Positions 1-8,409 of a stretch of DNA of 39,894 bases are shown piece after piece. The DNA is from Mycobacterium sp. ACS4331 (GTDB lineage Bacteria > Actinomycetota > Actinomycetes > Mycobacteriales > Mycobacteriaceae). Numbering within the stretch: the first letter of the stretch is position 1; every line of letters begins with the position of its first letter. The notes beneath the pieces were generated by a model that saw nothing but the letters and a program-made list of their open reading frames with translations, made no database searches and had not been told where the DNA came from. Made by a program: the position numbers and the translations under genes. The stretch is taken from the NCBI RefSeq assembly GCF_001667265.1, contig NZ_LZHW01000083.1:1-39894 (forward strand). The letters are read 5' to 3'.

Positions 1-160
1 CCGGGGGCGGGGGGGGGGGGTGGCGGGGGGCGCCGGGGGGGGGGCGCGGGTTTTTTTTCCCCCCCCCCCCCCCCCCCCCCACCCGGCCGGGCGGGGCCCT
101 CCCTCCGCGCCGCGCGGCCCCCCCCCCCGGGGGATGGGGACTCGCGGGAGGGGGAGAGGG
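1..160. other. G/C homopolymer low-complexity end
   Basis: Long runs of G and C, with one run of T at about 53-58, make up almost all of this stretch, and no reading frame or mycobacterial codon pattern can be seen. Ordinary coding sequence begins abruptly at the stop codon of the first gene (168). This looks like a degraded read or contig end rather than biology. The downstream end of the minus-strand operon may therefore be lost here. Confidence 0.7.
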
Positions 161-167
161 GCCCGCG

Positions 168-1421
168 TCAGGCGAAGCTCACCGTGACGTCGCCGCCGTT
201 CGGGTCGGCGTTGGCCACCAGCGACCACGGTGCGCGATAGACCCGGCCCGGCGCGGCCGGCCACGGTGTGCGTGCGGTGCCGATGATGCGGCCGTCCTGG
301 GCGGCGCGCAGTTTCGGCAGCCGCCGGAATTCGTCGACCCACAGCAGCAGATCACCACGCGGGGCCACCGAACCGTCGCCGCGCACGAGTTGCGGTGTGA
401 CCCAACGGAATGGTGCGGCAGCCCGGATGCGGGCGGCTGGACGCTCGCGCTGCGCGGGGTCGTGCAGGTATTCGCTCACCGAGTCCGCGACATGCCTGCC
501 GTCCAGGGCCGCTCCATCGGCGGTGTCCACCGGGTGCAGCAGGTTGCCTGCGGCGAACACACCCAGTCGGCTGGTCGCCAGGCGCGCGTCCACCAGCGGC
601 CCGCGTGTCGCGGCGTCCATCGCCAGGCCGGCGGAGCGGGCCAACTCATGGTCGGGGATCCAGTCGCCGGTGAACACCACTGTGTCGCATTCGATGGTGG
701 TGCGCTCACCGGTGTCGAGGTTCTCGACCACAGCGTGGTGCACCCGGCCCCTGCCGTGCAGCGACACCAGCCGACAGCGGGTCAGCACGGGGCCCTTCAG
801 CAGCGCGCGCCCGGGTGCCCGGAACGCGAGGTAGGCCTCGGCCCGCGGGTAGGGCGTCACCATTCCGACGCAGGCGCACCCGGCCTCGCGCAGGGTCACC
901 ACCGCCGACCAGCTGACCAGCTCGGCGCCGATGACCAGGGCCCGCGAGCCCACCTCGGCGCGATGCAGATGCACCAGGTTCTGCAGTTGACCGGTGGTCA
1001 GCACGCCCTCGGCGCGGTCGCCGGGGATCATCCGGGCGGACCGTGGCCGCTCGCGGGCACCGGTCGCCAGGACGACGGCATCGGCCGTGACGGTCTGAAC
1101 CCCGAGCGGAGAGGTGAGCAGCAGCGTCCGGTCGCCGCTCCACCCGGTGACCATGGTCTCGGTGGCCAACAGCGCACCCGCGTCGCGCGCGGAGTCGGTG
1201 AGCCGACGGGCATAGGCGGGGCCCGAGATGAACCGGCGCAGATCCCGGATGCCGTACCCGAGATGATCGCTGTGCCGGGGGATTCCGCCGGTCTGGGCCT
1301 CACGTTCGATCACCAGCACATCGCCGGACACCCGGCGGGCGAGTTCGGTGGCCGCGGTCAGGCCGGCAGGACCGCCGCCGATGACCGCGACGGCCACCTT
1401 CCTGTCCAGCTGTGTCGTCAC
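168..1421 (-). CDS. NAD(P)/FAD-dependent oxidoreductase, last gene of polyol-type operon
   Basis: This is a 417-residue flavoprotein. The N-terminus has a Rossmann FAD motif (VIGGGPAGL, residues 13-21), a central ATGARERP segment marks the second flavin contact, and a late AAGN motif is the usual FAD-binding end. It resembles the small-FAD partner subunits seen beside GlpA-like dehydrogenases and in HcnB/SoxA-type enzymes. It starts with GTG at 1421 and overlaps the upstream dehydrogenase gene by 4 nt (GTGA), so the two are probably translationally coupled. No membrane segment or extra iron-sulfur cysteine cluster is evident. I infer that it passes electrons from, or works as a heteromeric subunit with, the neighbouring BFD-domain dehydrogenase. 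The substrate cannot be read from sequence. The gene ends 8 bases inside the good sequence, so any gene further downstream is not visible. Confidence 0.85.
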   Translation of the reverse strand: MTTQLDRKVAVAVIGGGPAGLTAATELARRVSGDVLVIEREAQTGGIPRHSDHLGYGIRDLRRFISGPAYARRLTDSARDAGALLATETMVTGWSGDRTLLLTSPLGVQTVTADAVVLATGARERPRSARMIPGDRAEGVLTTGQLQNLVHLHRAEVGSRALVIGAELVSWSAVVTLREAGCACVGMVTPYPRAEAYLAFRAPGRALLKGPVLTRCRLVSLHGRGRVHHAVVENLDTGERTTIECDTVVFTGDWIPDHELARSAGLAMDAATRGPLVDARLATSRLGVFAAGNLLHPVDTADGAALDGRHVADSVSEYLHDPAQRERPAARIRAAAPFRWVTPQLVRGDGSVAPRGDLLLWVDEFRRLPKLRAAQDGRIIGTARTPWPAAPGRVYRAPWSLVANADPNGGDVTVSFA

Positions 1422-2818
1422 TTGTCATCTCCACCGTTGTCGTTGGCGGCCAACAACTCTCGGGTGTGCGCGCCGCAGTAGAAGCCCTGGCAGCGTCCGT
1501 TCATCACCCGGGTGCGGCGCCGCAGCCCGCTGAGATCCGCCGGGGGGATCGGGGTGGTGAAGGTGTCCCGGATCTCGCCCGCGCTGACGCGCTCGCAGAA
1601 GCACACGATGCGGCCGTACTCGGGGTCGGCAGCGATGCGCGCCTGGTCCTGATAGGGGCGCACGCCGGCCTCGCCGAGGTTGGGCACCTGCACCGGGCCG
1701 GGCAGATCGGTGCGTTCGGTGACGTCGACTCCCACCTCAGCGAGCAGGCCGACGACGTACTCGGCGATCGCCATGCCGGCGGTCAGCCCCGTGGAGCGGA
1801 TCCCGCCGACCAACACGTAGTGCCGGCTCTCGTCGACGTCGATCAGGTAGTCGTCGCGGTCGATCGCCGCGCGCAGTCCCGCATAGCTCGCCGTGACCTC
1901 CTCCTCGAAGAGCTTCGGCATCAGTGCGCGCCCCTTGGTCGTGAGGAAGTCGAACCCCTCCTCGGAGGTCCCGGTGGCACCACGGTCCTGCAGGTTCTCC
2001 GACGTCGGGCCCACCATCACGTTGCCGTAGATGGTGGGACTGACCAGAACACCCTTGCCTTTCGAGGACGGTACGGCCAGCACGATGCACGGCACCATCG
2101 GGCGGGAGAGCTTGTCGAACACCAGGAGTTCCCCGCGCCGGGGGGTGACCGTGAAGCGGTCGTGGCCGAACGCCCGGTCGAGGTGGTCGGCGCCGAGGCC
2201 TGCGGCATTGATCACCCACCGGCCGCGGTGGTCGCCCGCCGAGGTGGTCAGCGTGGTGCCGTCGGCGTCGGTGTGCACCGCCGTCACGCGCGCGTTGCGG
2301 ACGAGGCGCGCGCCGAAGCGCACCGCGTCGGTGGCCAGCGCCAGGTTGGTCGACCACGTGCAGATGATGGACTCGTCCGGCACCGTCAGACCCGCCAGCG
2401 CACCGGGACCCAGATCGGGCACCCGCCGGTACACCTCGTCGGCGTCGACGATCTCGCATCGGTGATAGCCGTTGCGCTCGGCCTTGTCCTTCAGCCCGGG
2501 AAGCGCCTCGCGCTCCTCATCGTTCCAGGCGACCAGCATCGCGCCGGTGCGTTCCAGGGCGATACCGGTCTGCTCGGCGTACTGACCGAGCATCTCGTAG
2601 CCGCGGGCCACCAGGCGCGACTCCAACGTCCCGGGGGTCGCGTCGAATCCGGTGTGCAGCAGCGCGGTGTTGGCCTTGCTGGTGCCGTCGCCGATGTCCT
2701 GGCGGGCTTCGGCCAGGGTCACCGACAGGGACGTGGCCGCCAGCGCACGCGCGATCGCGGCGCCGACGATTCCACCTCCGACCACGATGACGTCGCTGAC
2801 ATCGTCTGGTGTGCTCAT
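1418..2818 (-). CDS. GlpA-like FAD dehydrogenase with BFD-type [2Fe-2S] domain
   Basis: The protein has 466 residues. A DAO-family FAD domain begins with VVGGGIVGAAI (residues 12-22) and covers about the first 370 residues, and a C-terminal BFD-like domain follows. That domain has four cysteines spaced as C406-x-C408 and C443-x4-C448, suited to a [2Fe-2S] cluster. This is the layout of GlpA-type glycerol-3-phosphate dehydrogenases. Next to a glycerol-kinase-like gene, the expected reaction is oxidation of a phosphorylated polyol to a ketose phosphate. Its ATG at 2818 overlaps the kinase stop by one base (TGATG), and its own stop overlaps the next gene by 4 nt. The exact substrate is unknown. 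GlpD-like activity on glycerol-3-phosphate is possible, but the kinase lacks one glycerol-binding residue. Confidence 0.88.
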   Translation of the reverse strand: MSTPDDVSDVIVVGGGIVGAAIARALAATSLSVTLAEARQDIGDGTSKANTALLHTGFDATPGTLESRLVARGYEMLGQYAEQTGIALERTGAMLVAWNDEEREALPGLKDKAERNGYHRCEIVDADEVYRRVPDLGPGALAGLTVPDESIICTWSTNLALATDAVRFGARLVRNARVTAVHTDADGTTLTTSAGDHRGRWVINAAGLGADHLDRAFGHDRFTVTPRRGELLVFDKLSRPMVPCIVLAVPSSKGKGVLVSPTIYGNVMVGPTSENLQDRGATGTSEEGFDFLTTKGRALMPKLFEEEVTASYAGLRAAIDRDDYLIDVDESRHYVLVGGIRSTGLTAGMAIAEYVVGLLAEVGVDVTERTDLPGPVQVPNLGEAGVRPYQDQARIAADPEYGRIVCFCERVSAGEIRDTFTTPIPPADLSGLRRRTRVMNGRCQGFYCGAHTRELLAANDNGGDDK

Positions 2819-4275
2819 CAGGGGTTGTGCTCCGGGGTGTCGAGGGTCGGCGGTTCGGGGGACTGGGTGGCCGTGGCACTGTGGCGCCAGCGGGCGAGGT
2901 GGTCGCGCGCCTGTGCGTCAGACCACTGGGGGTCGAAGGTACGGGCGGGACTCCACGGGACGACGGCGTCGGCGACGGTGAGTGAGTCGTCCAGTGCCAA
3001 GCGTGCGCATGCCGCCGCGCCGAGGGCCGTGGCGTGCAGTGACGGGTAGATGTCGACGGGGATGCGGGCCAGGTCCGCCTGGGCCTGCATGAGCACCGCC
3101 GAGCGGGTCAGACCGCCGTCGACCCGCAGGCGGGTCAGGGGCTGCCCCATGTCGGCCGCCACGGCGTCGGCCAGCGAGGCGACCTGTGCGGCGATGCCCT
3201 CCAGCAGCGCCCGCACGAGGTGCCCGCGTCCGCTGGACAGCGTCATGCCGGTGAAGGAGGCGGTGGCCCTCGGGTCCCACCAGGGGGCGGCCAGGCCCGC
3301 CAGCGCGGGCACACACAGCACGCCGTCGCTGGAGTGGGCCGCGACGGCATCCAGCTGATCGGCGCCCGAAACCAGTCCCAGGTCGACGGCCCAGCGCACG
3401 GCCGAGGCCGCGGTGTAAACCTGGCCGTCGACGCAGTAGGACCGCTGTCCGCGCAGGCCCCATGCCACTGATGTGGTGAGCCCCGCCGAGGAGCGGGTGC
3501 CGTGCGCACCGAGTTGTGCCAGCAGGAATGCGCCGGTGCCGAACGTGCACTTGGCTGAGCCCGCCTCGAGGCAGGATTCGGCCAGCAGCGCCGCCTGCTG
3601 GTCGACGATGATCCCGGCCACCGGCAGGCGGGCGCCGAAAACCTCGGTGTCGCCGACGATCTGGTCACAGTCGACGATCTCGGGTAGCTGCTCGCCACCG
3701 AGTCCGAACAGTTCGAGAAGTTCGTCGTCCCACTTGCCGGAGTCCAGATCGGTCAGCAGGGACCGGCTCGCGGTCGAGACGTCGGTGACGAACGCTCCGG
3801 TCAGCTGGTGCAGCAGCCACGTGTCGGACGTCGTCACCACGCCGTCGCGGGTCAGGTTGTCCCTGATCCACATCATCTTCGGGGCGGAGAAGTACGGGTC
3901 GAGCACCAGTCCGGTGCGGGCGGCGACCCAGGCCGCTGAATCAGTTCTCGCCGCGCACAGGGGTTCGGCGCGCCGGTCCTGCCAGACGACGGCGGGGGTC
4001 AGGGGTTCCCCGGTTCGGCGATCCCATGCCAGAACGGTCTCGCCCTGGTTGGCCAGCGCCACCGCGGCCACCGGCACACCCGCCTCGGCGAGTGCGCGGC
4101 GCCCGGCGGTGACGACGGAGTCGAGCAGCGCCCTGGGGTCCTGTTCGACTCCGCCGTCGGGCAGATACTCCGGCCGCAGGGTGACTTCGGCGACGGCGAC
4201 CGCGCGACCCAACTCGTCGACGACGACGGCCTTCGTTCCCGAGGTGCCCTGGTCGATGGCCAGAAGGTGGGGCAT
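2818..4275 (-). CDS. FGGY-family carbohydrate kinase, glycerol-kinase-like
   Basis: The 485-residue protein aligns by eye with glycerol kinase along its length: the N-terminal phosphate loop DQGTSGTK (8-15), EQDP (44-47), NQGET (76-80), VWQDRR (97-102), DPYFS (126-130), DQQAALL (225-231) and GTGAF (246-250). It should use ATP to phosphorylate a polyol for the GlpA-like enzyme encoded just downstream. Against E. coli GlpK, the glycerol contacts Glu, Trp, Tyr, Asp and Phe are kept (E79, W98, Y128, D225, F250). The Arg of the NQRET motif is Gly78 here, so a substrate other than plain glycerol is likely. The start codon lies 1 nt after the permease stop. I leave the symbol blank because of the changed substrate pocket. 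Confidence 0.87.
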   Translation of the reverse strand: MPHLLAIDQGTSGTKAVVVDELGRAVAVAEVTLRPEYLPDGGVEQDPRALLDSVVTAGRRALAEAGVPVAAVALANQGETVLAWDRRTGEPLTPAVVWQDRRAEPLCAARTDSAAWVAARTGLVLDPYFSAPKMMWIRDNLTRDGVVTTSDTWLLHQLTGAFVTDVSTASRSLLTDLDSGKWDDELLELFGLGGEQLPEIVDCDQIVGDTEVFGARLPVAGIIVDQQAALLAESCLEAGSAKCTFGTGAFLLAQLGAHGTRSSAGLTTSVAWGLRGQRSYCVDGQVYTAASAVRWAVDLGLVSGADQLDAVAAHSSDGVLCVPALAGLAAPWWDPRATASFTGMTLSSGRGHLVRALLEGIAAQVASLADAVAADMGQPLTRLRVDGGLTRSAVLMQAQADLARIPVDIYPSLHATALGAAACARLALDDSLTVADAVVPWSPARTFDPQWSDAQARDHLARWRHSATATQSPEPPTLDTPEHNP

Positions 4276-4276
4276 G

Positions 4277-5776
4277 TCAGCCTTTTTCCGCCTGGGCGTC
4301 GAGTTCGGCGTCGATCGAGGTCATCGTCGGCATCGACAGGCCGTGCCGGCCCCGCGTCGCCATCAGGTATCCGAGATACGCTGCGCCGATCGCGACCATC
4401 ACCAGAACATAGGCCCAGGCCTGCCCAAAGCTCGAATCGCGGAACAGTGCGAGTTCGAAGACCAGCCACACCAGCGCGACCACCAGGATCGGGATCTCCC
4501 AGACACCGAGGTCGAACTTCCCGTTCTGCGGCAACGTCTTCCGCTTGACGAGGTAGAGCACCACGGCCGCGGCGTACATCACCGCAGGCAGGAGGGTGGC
4601 GGCGCCGAAGAGCGTGAACAGCGCGGTCTCCGAATGCGAGAACACGGCCAGAATCAGCTGAGCCAGAACGAAGTACAGCACCGTGGCCTTGAACGGGGTG
4701 TGGAATCTCGGCGAGATCTGGCTCCACTGCTGCCATCCCGGGAAGCGCTCGTCGCGCGACATCGCCCAGGTCACCCGGACGCCGGTGATCATGATGACCA
4801 GGCCGCACGCGAAGATCGCCAGCACCACCATGATGAGCAGCAGGGTGGCCACCGCCGATCCGAGGGTGTTCTGGATGACGTCGGCGATCGGGGTGCCCGA
4901 TTCCGCCAGTGCGACCGGGTCCCCGACGGCCAGCGTCACCGCGAGCAGGAACAGGAAGCCCAGCACGCCGGAGGCGAACACGGCCTGCACCATGGCCCTG
5001 GGCACCACGCGCTCGGGATCGTGGGTCTCCTCGGCCAGGTTGGCGGCGGACTCGAACCCGACGATGGTGAAGGCACCGAGCAGGAAGCCCATCATCCAGG
5101 GGCCCGCCGACGTCCAGTCGCCGAAGCTCCAGAAGCCCTCGGTGGCGACCGCGCCCTTGCTGATCAGGTTGGAGAAGTCCATTTGACCGCGGACCGCGGC
5201 GACGACGAACAGTAGGACGGTCAGCGCGACCATGCCGATCAGTTCGAGGGTCACGAAGCCGTTGTTGACCCGCTCGGCCCACGGCGTGGACAGCGCGACC
5301 AGCAGGAACTGCGCCAACAGCACCAGTGCGGTGACCACCCAGGCGATCGTGGGGGTGCCCTCGTAGCTGAGCAGCACAGGCAGGATCGTCGAGGCGATCG
5401 TGTAGTCGACCGCCACCACGACGACGGCCAGGAAGGCGAACGAGATCCAGCCGATGATCCAGCCCAGCACGGGGTTGGCCAACCGGGACATCCACTGGTA
5501 GTGGTAGCCCGTCACCGGCATCCGGGACGCCAGCGCGCCGAGTACGAACGCCACCGCCAACTGCCCGACGACGGCGATCGGCCACGTCCAGATGCCCACG
5601 GGGCCAGACGAATTCAACACTGAGCCGTATGTCGTGAAGATGCCCGTGGCGATCGAGACGAACGCGAAGGCGACCGCGAAGGACGCGAACTTGCCGGTGT
5701 GTCTCTCGAGCACGGGCGAATAGCCGAACTGTGCGAGTTCGGCGGCGTCGCGGGCGTCCGAATCAGAACCTGCCAT
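4277..5776 (-). CDS. APC-family permease (amino acid/polyamine type)
   Basis: This is a 499-residue integral membrane protein with about 12 hydrophobic segments. The first begins near residue 30, after a short charged N-terminus with the YSPVLERHTGKF lead-in common to this branch of the APC superfamily. The ATG at 5776 is chosen over an upstream in-frame start because it has a strong Shine-Dalgarno (GGAGGA, 4 nt away) and because the longer version would run through the operator at 5790-5801. It is the first gene of the minus-strand operon and probably imports the operon's substrate. APC carriers usually move amino acids or amines, so the cargo may be an amino-containing compound rather than a simple polyol. 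That is inference. Confidence 0.88.
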   Translation of the reverse strand: MAGSDSDARDAAELAQFGYSPVLERHTGKFASFAVAFAFVSIATGIFTTYGSVLNSSGPVGIWTWPIAVVGQLAVAFVLGALASRMPVTGYHYQWMSRLANPVLGWIIGWISFAFLAVVVVAVDYTIASTILPVLLSYEGTPTIAWVVTALVLLAQFLLVALSTPWAERVNNGFVTLELIGMVALTVLLFVVAAVRGQMDFSNLISKGAVATEGFWSFGDWTSAGPWMMGFLLGAFTIVGFESAANLAEETHDPERVVPRAMVQAVFASGVLGFLFLLAVTLAVGDPVALAESGTPIADVIQNTLGSAVATLLLIMVVLAIFACGLVIMITGVRVTWAMSRDERFPGWQQWSQISPRFHTPFKATVLYFVLAQLILAVFSHSETALFTLFGAATLLPAVMYAAAVVLYLVKRKTLPQNGKFDLGVWEIPILVVALVWLVFELALFRDSSFGQAWAYVLVMVAIGAAYLGYLMATRGRHGLSMPTMTSIDAELDAQAEKG

Positions 5777-5789
5777 GCTTCCTCCGTGG

Positions 5790-5801
5790 TGGTATAGACC
5801 A
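5790..5801. promoter_or_regulatory. GntR/HutC-type operator, permease side
   Basis: The 12-bp site TGGTATAGACCA has perfect TGGT/ACCA half-sites. It closely resembles the TGGTCTAGACCA (dre-type) operators of HutC/DasR-subfamily regulators. It lies 13 nt upstream of the permease start, where bound repressor would block transcription or early elongation of the catabolic operon. An identical core occurs upstream of the regulator gene. Confidence 0.75.
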
Positions 5802-5882
5802 ACTGGTTGAACCAGAGTATGGAGAGGGGGGCGATCACCGTCAACCCCAGAAACGCACTTTTTACTTGGGACTGGGTGCGTC

Positions 5883-5896
5883 TTGGTATAGACCAA
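5883..5896. promoter_or_regulatory. GntR/HutC-type operator, regulator side
   Basis: TTGGTATAGACCAA contains the same 12-bp core (5884-5895) as the site at 5790 and adds one more paired base on each side. It ends 31 nt before the gntR start, consistent with autoregulation. The two cores are 94 bp apart, about nine helical turns, so simultaneous binding or looping is possible. Confidence 0.75.
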
Positions 5897-5927
5897 GTGG
5901 TCCCGGGCGGCGCGATACCCTCATGGG

Positions 5928-6653
5928 ATGGCGGCGCCCCAGCGAAACCACACGTCTCCGCGGTACATCGCAATCGCCGAACTCGTCCGCGAGAGCATTT
6001 CGTCCCAGCAGCTCGGACCCCATGTCCTGGTGCCCTCGGAACGTGAGCTGGCGGAACAGCACGGGGTCAGCCGGATGACCGCACGACAGGCCCTGTCGCT
6101 GCTCGAGAGTGAGGGCGTGGTCTACCGCAACCCGCCGCGCGGAACCTTCGTGGCCGAGCCCCGGGTGCGGTTCCACATCGGCAGCTTCTCCGAAGAGGTC
6201 TCCCGCCTGGGCAGGCATCCGGACGCCCGGTTGCTGTGGGCCGAGGAGCAGCAGCCCACTCCGGCGGTGCGCAGCGCGCTGCAGCTGTCCGGTGACGCGC
6301 GCGTGCACGTCTTCCACCGTCTGCGCACCGTGGACGACGTGCCGTTCGCGCTCGAGACCACCTATCTGCCCGCAGATCTCACGCCCGGAATCCTCGACGA
6401 ACCCTCGTCGGGATCGCTCTGGGCGGTGCTGCGGGAGCGGTTCGGAATCACCCTGACCCGCTCCACGGCGGTGCTGGAGTCGATCGTGCTCGACGAGCTC
6501 TCCAGCCGCCAGCTCGGCGTACGGGCCGGTGCGGCGGGCACGCTGCTCACGCGGCGCACGGAGGACTCCGCGGGGCGCTGCGTCGAATACGCCCGCGACA
6601 TCTACCGGGCCGACCGCGCGGCCTTCGAGGTCTCCGAGATCCTGAGCGAGTGA
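5928..6653 (+). CDS. GntR-family (HutC subfamily) transcriptional regulator
   Basis: The 241-residue regulator has an N-terminal winged helix-turn-helix (about residues 10-75, with VPSERELAEQHGVSRMTARQAL) and a C-terminal UTRA ligand-binding domain (about 90-235). The UTRA domain carries the usual FALETTYLP segment. It is divergent from the permease-kinase-dehydrogenase operon, and two copies of a dre-like palindrome lie between them, so it most likely represses that operon and itself. UTRA domains commonly sense a phosphorylated or amino-sugar-like intermediate, and the product of the operon's kinase is a candidate effector (inference). ATG at 5928 is the first start that keeps the whole DNA-binding domain. 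Confidence 0.9.
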   Translation: MAAPQRNHTSPRYIAIAELVRESISSQQLGPHVLVPSERELAEQHGVSRMTARQALSLLESEGVVYRNPPRGTFVAEPRVRFHIGSFSEEVSRLGRHPDARLLWAEEQQPTPAVRSALQLSGDARVHVFHRLRTVDDVPFALETTYLPADLTPGILDEPSSGSLWAVLRERFGITLTRSTAVLESIVLDELSSRQLGVRAGAAGTLLTRRTEDSAGRCVEYARDIYRADRAAFEVSEILSE

Positions 6654-6687
6654 CAAGCGCATCGCCGGTCGCGGCCTATACCTCCAG

Positions 6688-6693
6688 TAAGCT
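6688..6693 (+). promoter_or_regulatory. -10 element for nadD, probable leaderless start
   Basis: TAAGCT fits the mycobacterial TANNNT -10 consensus and is followed by 8 nt before the GTG at 6702. There is no Shine-Dalgarno between them. This geometry suggests that transcription begins at or one base before the GTG, giving a leaderless nadD mRNA. Confidence 0.45.
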
Positions 6694-6701
6694 GGCCTAT
6701 C

Positions 6702-7364
6702 GTGCAACCGGCCAGCGACCGGCCCAGGCGACGGCTGGGCGTGATGGGTGGGACATTCGATCCCATCCACAACGGTCACCTGGTCGCCGCCAGCGAGGTC
6801 GCGGACCTGTTCGACCTCGACGAGGTGGTGTTCGTCCCCACCGGTGAGCCGTGGCAGAAGCAGAAGCGCCACGTCACACCCGCCGAGGATCGTTACCTCA
6901 TGACGGTGATCGCGACGGCGTCCAATCCCCGCTTCTCGGTCAGCCGGGTGGACATCGACCGCGGTGGCCCCACCTACACCAAGGACACGCTGCGTGACCT
7001 GCAGGCCGCCAACCCGGACACCGACCTGTACTTCATCACCGGCGCCGACGCGTTGGGCTCGATCCTGTCGTGGCAGAACTGGGAGGACCTGTTCTCCATG
7101 GCCCGCTTCGTCGGCGTCAGCCGACCGGGTTTCGAACTCGACGGCAAGCACATCTCGGCGGCCATGGCCGAACTTCCGGACGACGCGCTGAGCTTGGTGG
7201 AGATCCCGGCGTTGGCCATATCATCCACCGACTGCCGTCAACGCGCGGCCGAGTCACGACCGATCTGGTACCTGGTGCCCGACGGGGTCGTGCAGTACGT
7301 GTCGAAACGCGGTCTGTACCGCACGCCTGCCACCGCGGGCCAACCAACAGGGGTGACGCTATGA
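6702..7364 (+). CDS. nadD: Nicotinate-nucleotide adenylyltransferase
   Basis: NadD adenylates nicotinate mononucleotide to deamido-NAD, the penultimate step of NAD synthesis, in the cytosol. The 220-residue protein shows the nucleotidyltransferase signature GGTFDPIHNGH (residues 16-26) and the second family motif ISSTDCR near residue 180. It is very similar to M. tuberculosis Rv2421c as I recall it. The GTG start gives a short N-terminal extension before LGVMGGTFDP; an internal GTG just before MGGTF is possible but less likely. It overlaps rsfS by 4 nt (ATGA), and together with rsfS, gpgP and octT forms a tightly packed operon. Confidence 0.95.
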   Translation: MQPASDRPRRRLGVMGGTFDPIHNGHLVAASEVADLFDLDEVVFVPTGEPWQKQKRHVTPAEDRYLMTVIATASNPRFSVSRVDIDRGGPTYTKDTLRDLQAANPDTDLYFITGADALGSILSWQNWEDLFSMARFVGVSRPGFELDGKHISAAMAELPDDALSLVEIPALAISSTDCRQRAAESRPIWYLVPDGVVQYVSKRGLYRTPATAGQPTGVTL

Positions 7365-7744
7365 CCGCCAGTGCCGAGGCAATCGAGATGGCAGGAGTTG
7401 CCGCCCGCGCGGCCGCGGCGAAACTGGCCGAAGATGTGGTCGTCATCGATGTCTCCGGTCAGCTCGTCATCACGGACTGCTTCGTCATCGCGACGGGGTC
7501 CAACGACCGCCAGGTCAACGCGATCGTCGACGAGGTCGAGGAGAAGATGCGCCTGGCCGGCCACAAACCGGCCCGCCGTGAGGGCACCCGCGAGGGCCGC
7601 TGGGTGCTGCTGGACTACGTCGACATCGTCGTGCACGTCCAGCACCGCGACGAGCGCGACTTCTATGCGCTGGACCGGTTGTGGAAGGACTGCCCGGTGG
7701 TGCCGGTCGACCTCGGCGAGGCGCCCGCGGAGGACTCCGAATGA
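7361..7744 (+). CDS. rsfS: Ribosomal silencing factor RsfS
   Basis: This 127-residue protein is of the RsfS/Iojap (DUF143) family, which binds ribosomal protein L14 on the 50S subunit and blocks subunit joining when nutrients fall. The family core is visible as VVVIDVSG, ITDCFVIATGSNDRQV and GRWVLLDYVDIVVHVQ. ATG at 7361 overlaps the nadD stop (ATGA). A longer frame open from 7070 is not used because its extra residues only shadow nadD. The stop overlaps the next ATG in the same 4-nt way, so translation is probably coupled along the operon. Its place after nadD matches Rv2420c. Confidence 0.95.
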   Translation: MTASAEAIEMAGVAARAAAAKLAEDVVVIDVSGQLVITDCFVIATGSNDRQVNAIVDEVEEKMRLAGHKPARREGTREGRWVLLDYVDIVVHVQHRDERDFYALDRLWKDCPVVPVDLGEAPAEDSE

Positions 7745-8409
7745 GGATCCGTCGTCTGGTGATGCTGCGGCACGGCCAGACGGAGTACAACGCGGGCAGT
7801 CGGATGCAGGGCCAGCTGGACACGGACCTCTCCGACCTGGGCCGGGCCCAGGCCGTCGCGGCCGCCGAGGTGCTCGGCAAACGCCAGCCGCTGCTGATCG
7901 TGTCCTCGGATCTGCGCCGCGCCTACGACACCGCCGTGACACTCGCCGAGCGGACCGGGGTGCCGGTCGAGGTCGACCCCCGGCTGCGGGAGACGCATCT
8001 GGGGGACTGGCAGGGTCTGACCCACACCGAGGTCGACGCGTTGGCACCGGGTGCCCGGCTGGCCTGGCGCGACGACGCGCGGTGGGCACCGCACGGTGGG
8101 GAGAGCAGGGTCGACGTCGCCGAGCGCAGCGTGCCGTTGGTGGCCGAGATCGCCGCGGCGAACCCCGAGTGGGGCGTCGAGGAGTCCGATCGGCCGGTGG
8201 TGCTGGTGGCGCACGGCGGGCTGATCGCCGCGCTGACCGCGGCGCTGCTGGGCATCCCGGTGGACAACTGGCCGGTGCTCGGCGGGATGGGCAACGCCAG
8301 TTGGGTCCAATTGGCGGGACATTCGGCGCCCGACGCCGACTTCGCCGACATCCGGTGGCGGCTGGATGTGTGGAACGCCTCTGCGCAGGTGGCCAACGAT
8401 GTCCTCTGA
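7741..8409 (+). CDS. gpgP: Glucosyl-3-phosphoglycerate phosphatase
   Basis: This 222-residue histidine phosphatase has the branch-1 signature LRHGQTEYN (His11 is the phospho-acceptor), a RETHLGDWQG segment near 80-90 and a late VAHGG motif. In mycobacteria the enzyme in this position (Rv2419c) dephosphorylates glucosyl-3-phosphoglycerate to glucosylglycerate, the second step of methylglucose lipopolysaccharide synthesis. The assignment rests on synteny plus the phosphatase motifs; from motifs alone it would only be called a phosphoglycerate-mutase-like phosphatase. It overlaps both neighbours (4 nt with rsfS, 11 nt with octT). Confidence 0.9.
   Translation: MRIRRLVMLRHGQTEYNAGSRMQGQLDTDLSDLGRAQAVAAAEVLGKRQPLLIVSSDLRRAYDTAVTLAERTGVPVEVDPRLRETHLGDWQGLTHTEVDALAPGARLAWRDDARWAPHGGESRVDVAERSVPLVAEIAAANPEWGVEESDRPVVLVAHGGLIAALTAALLGIPVDNWPVLGGMGNASWVQLAGHSAPDADFADIRWRLDVWNASAQVANDVL

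Noticed and set aside
1412..3049. Plus-strand frame of 545 codons across the dehydrogenase gene
   Set aside because: His/Arg/Val-rich shadow of the GlpA-like gene, whose minus-strand product has clear FAD and iron-sulfur motifs.
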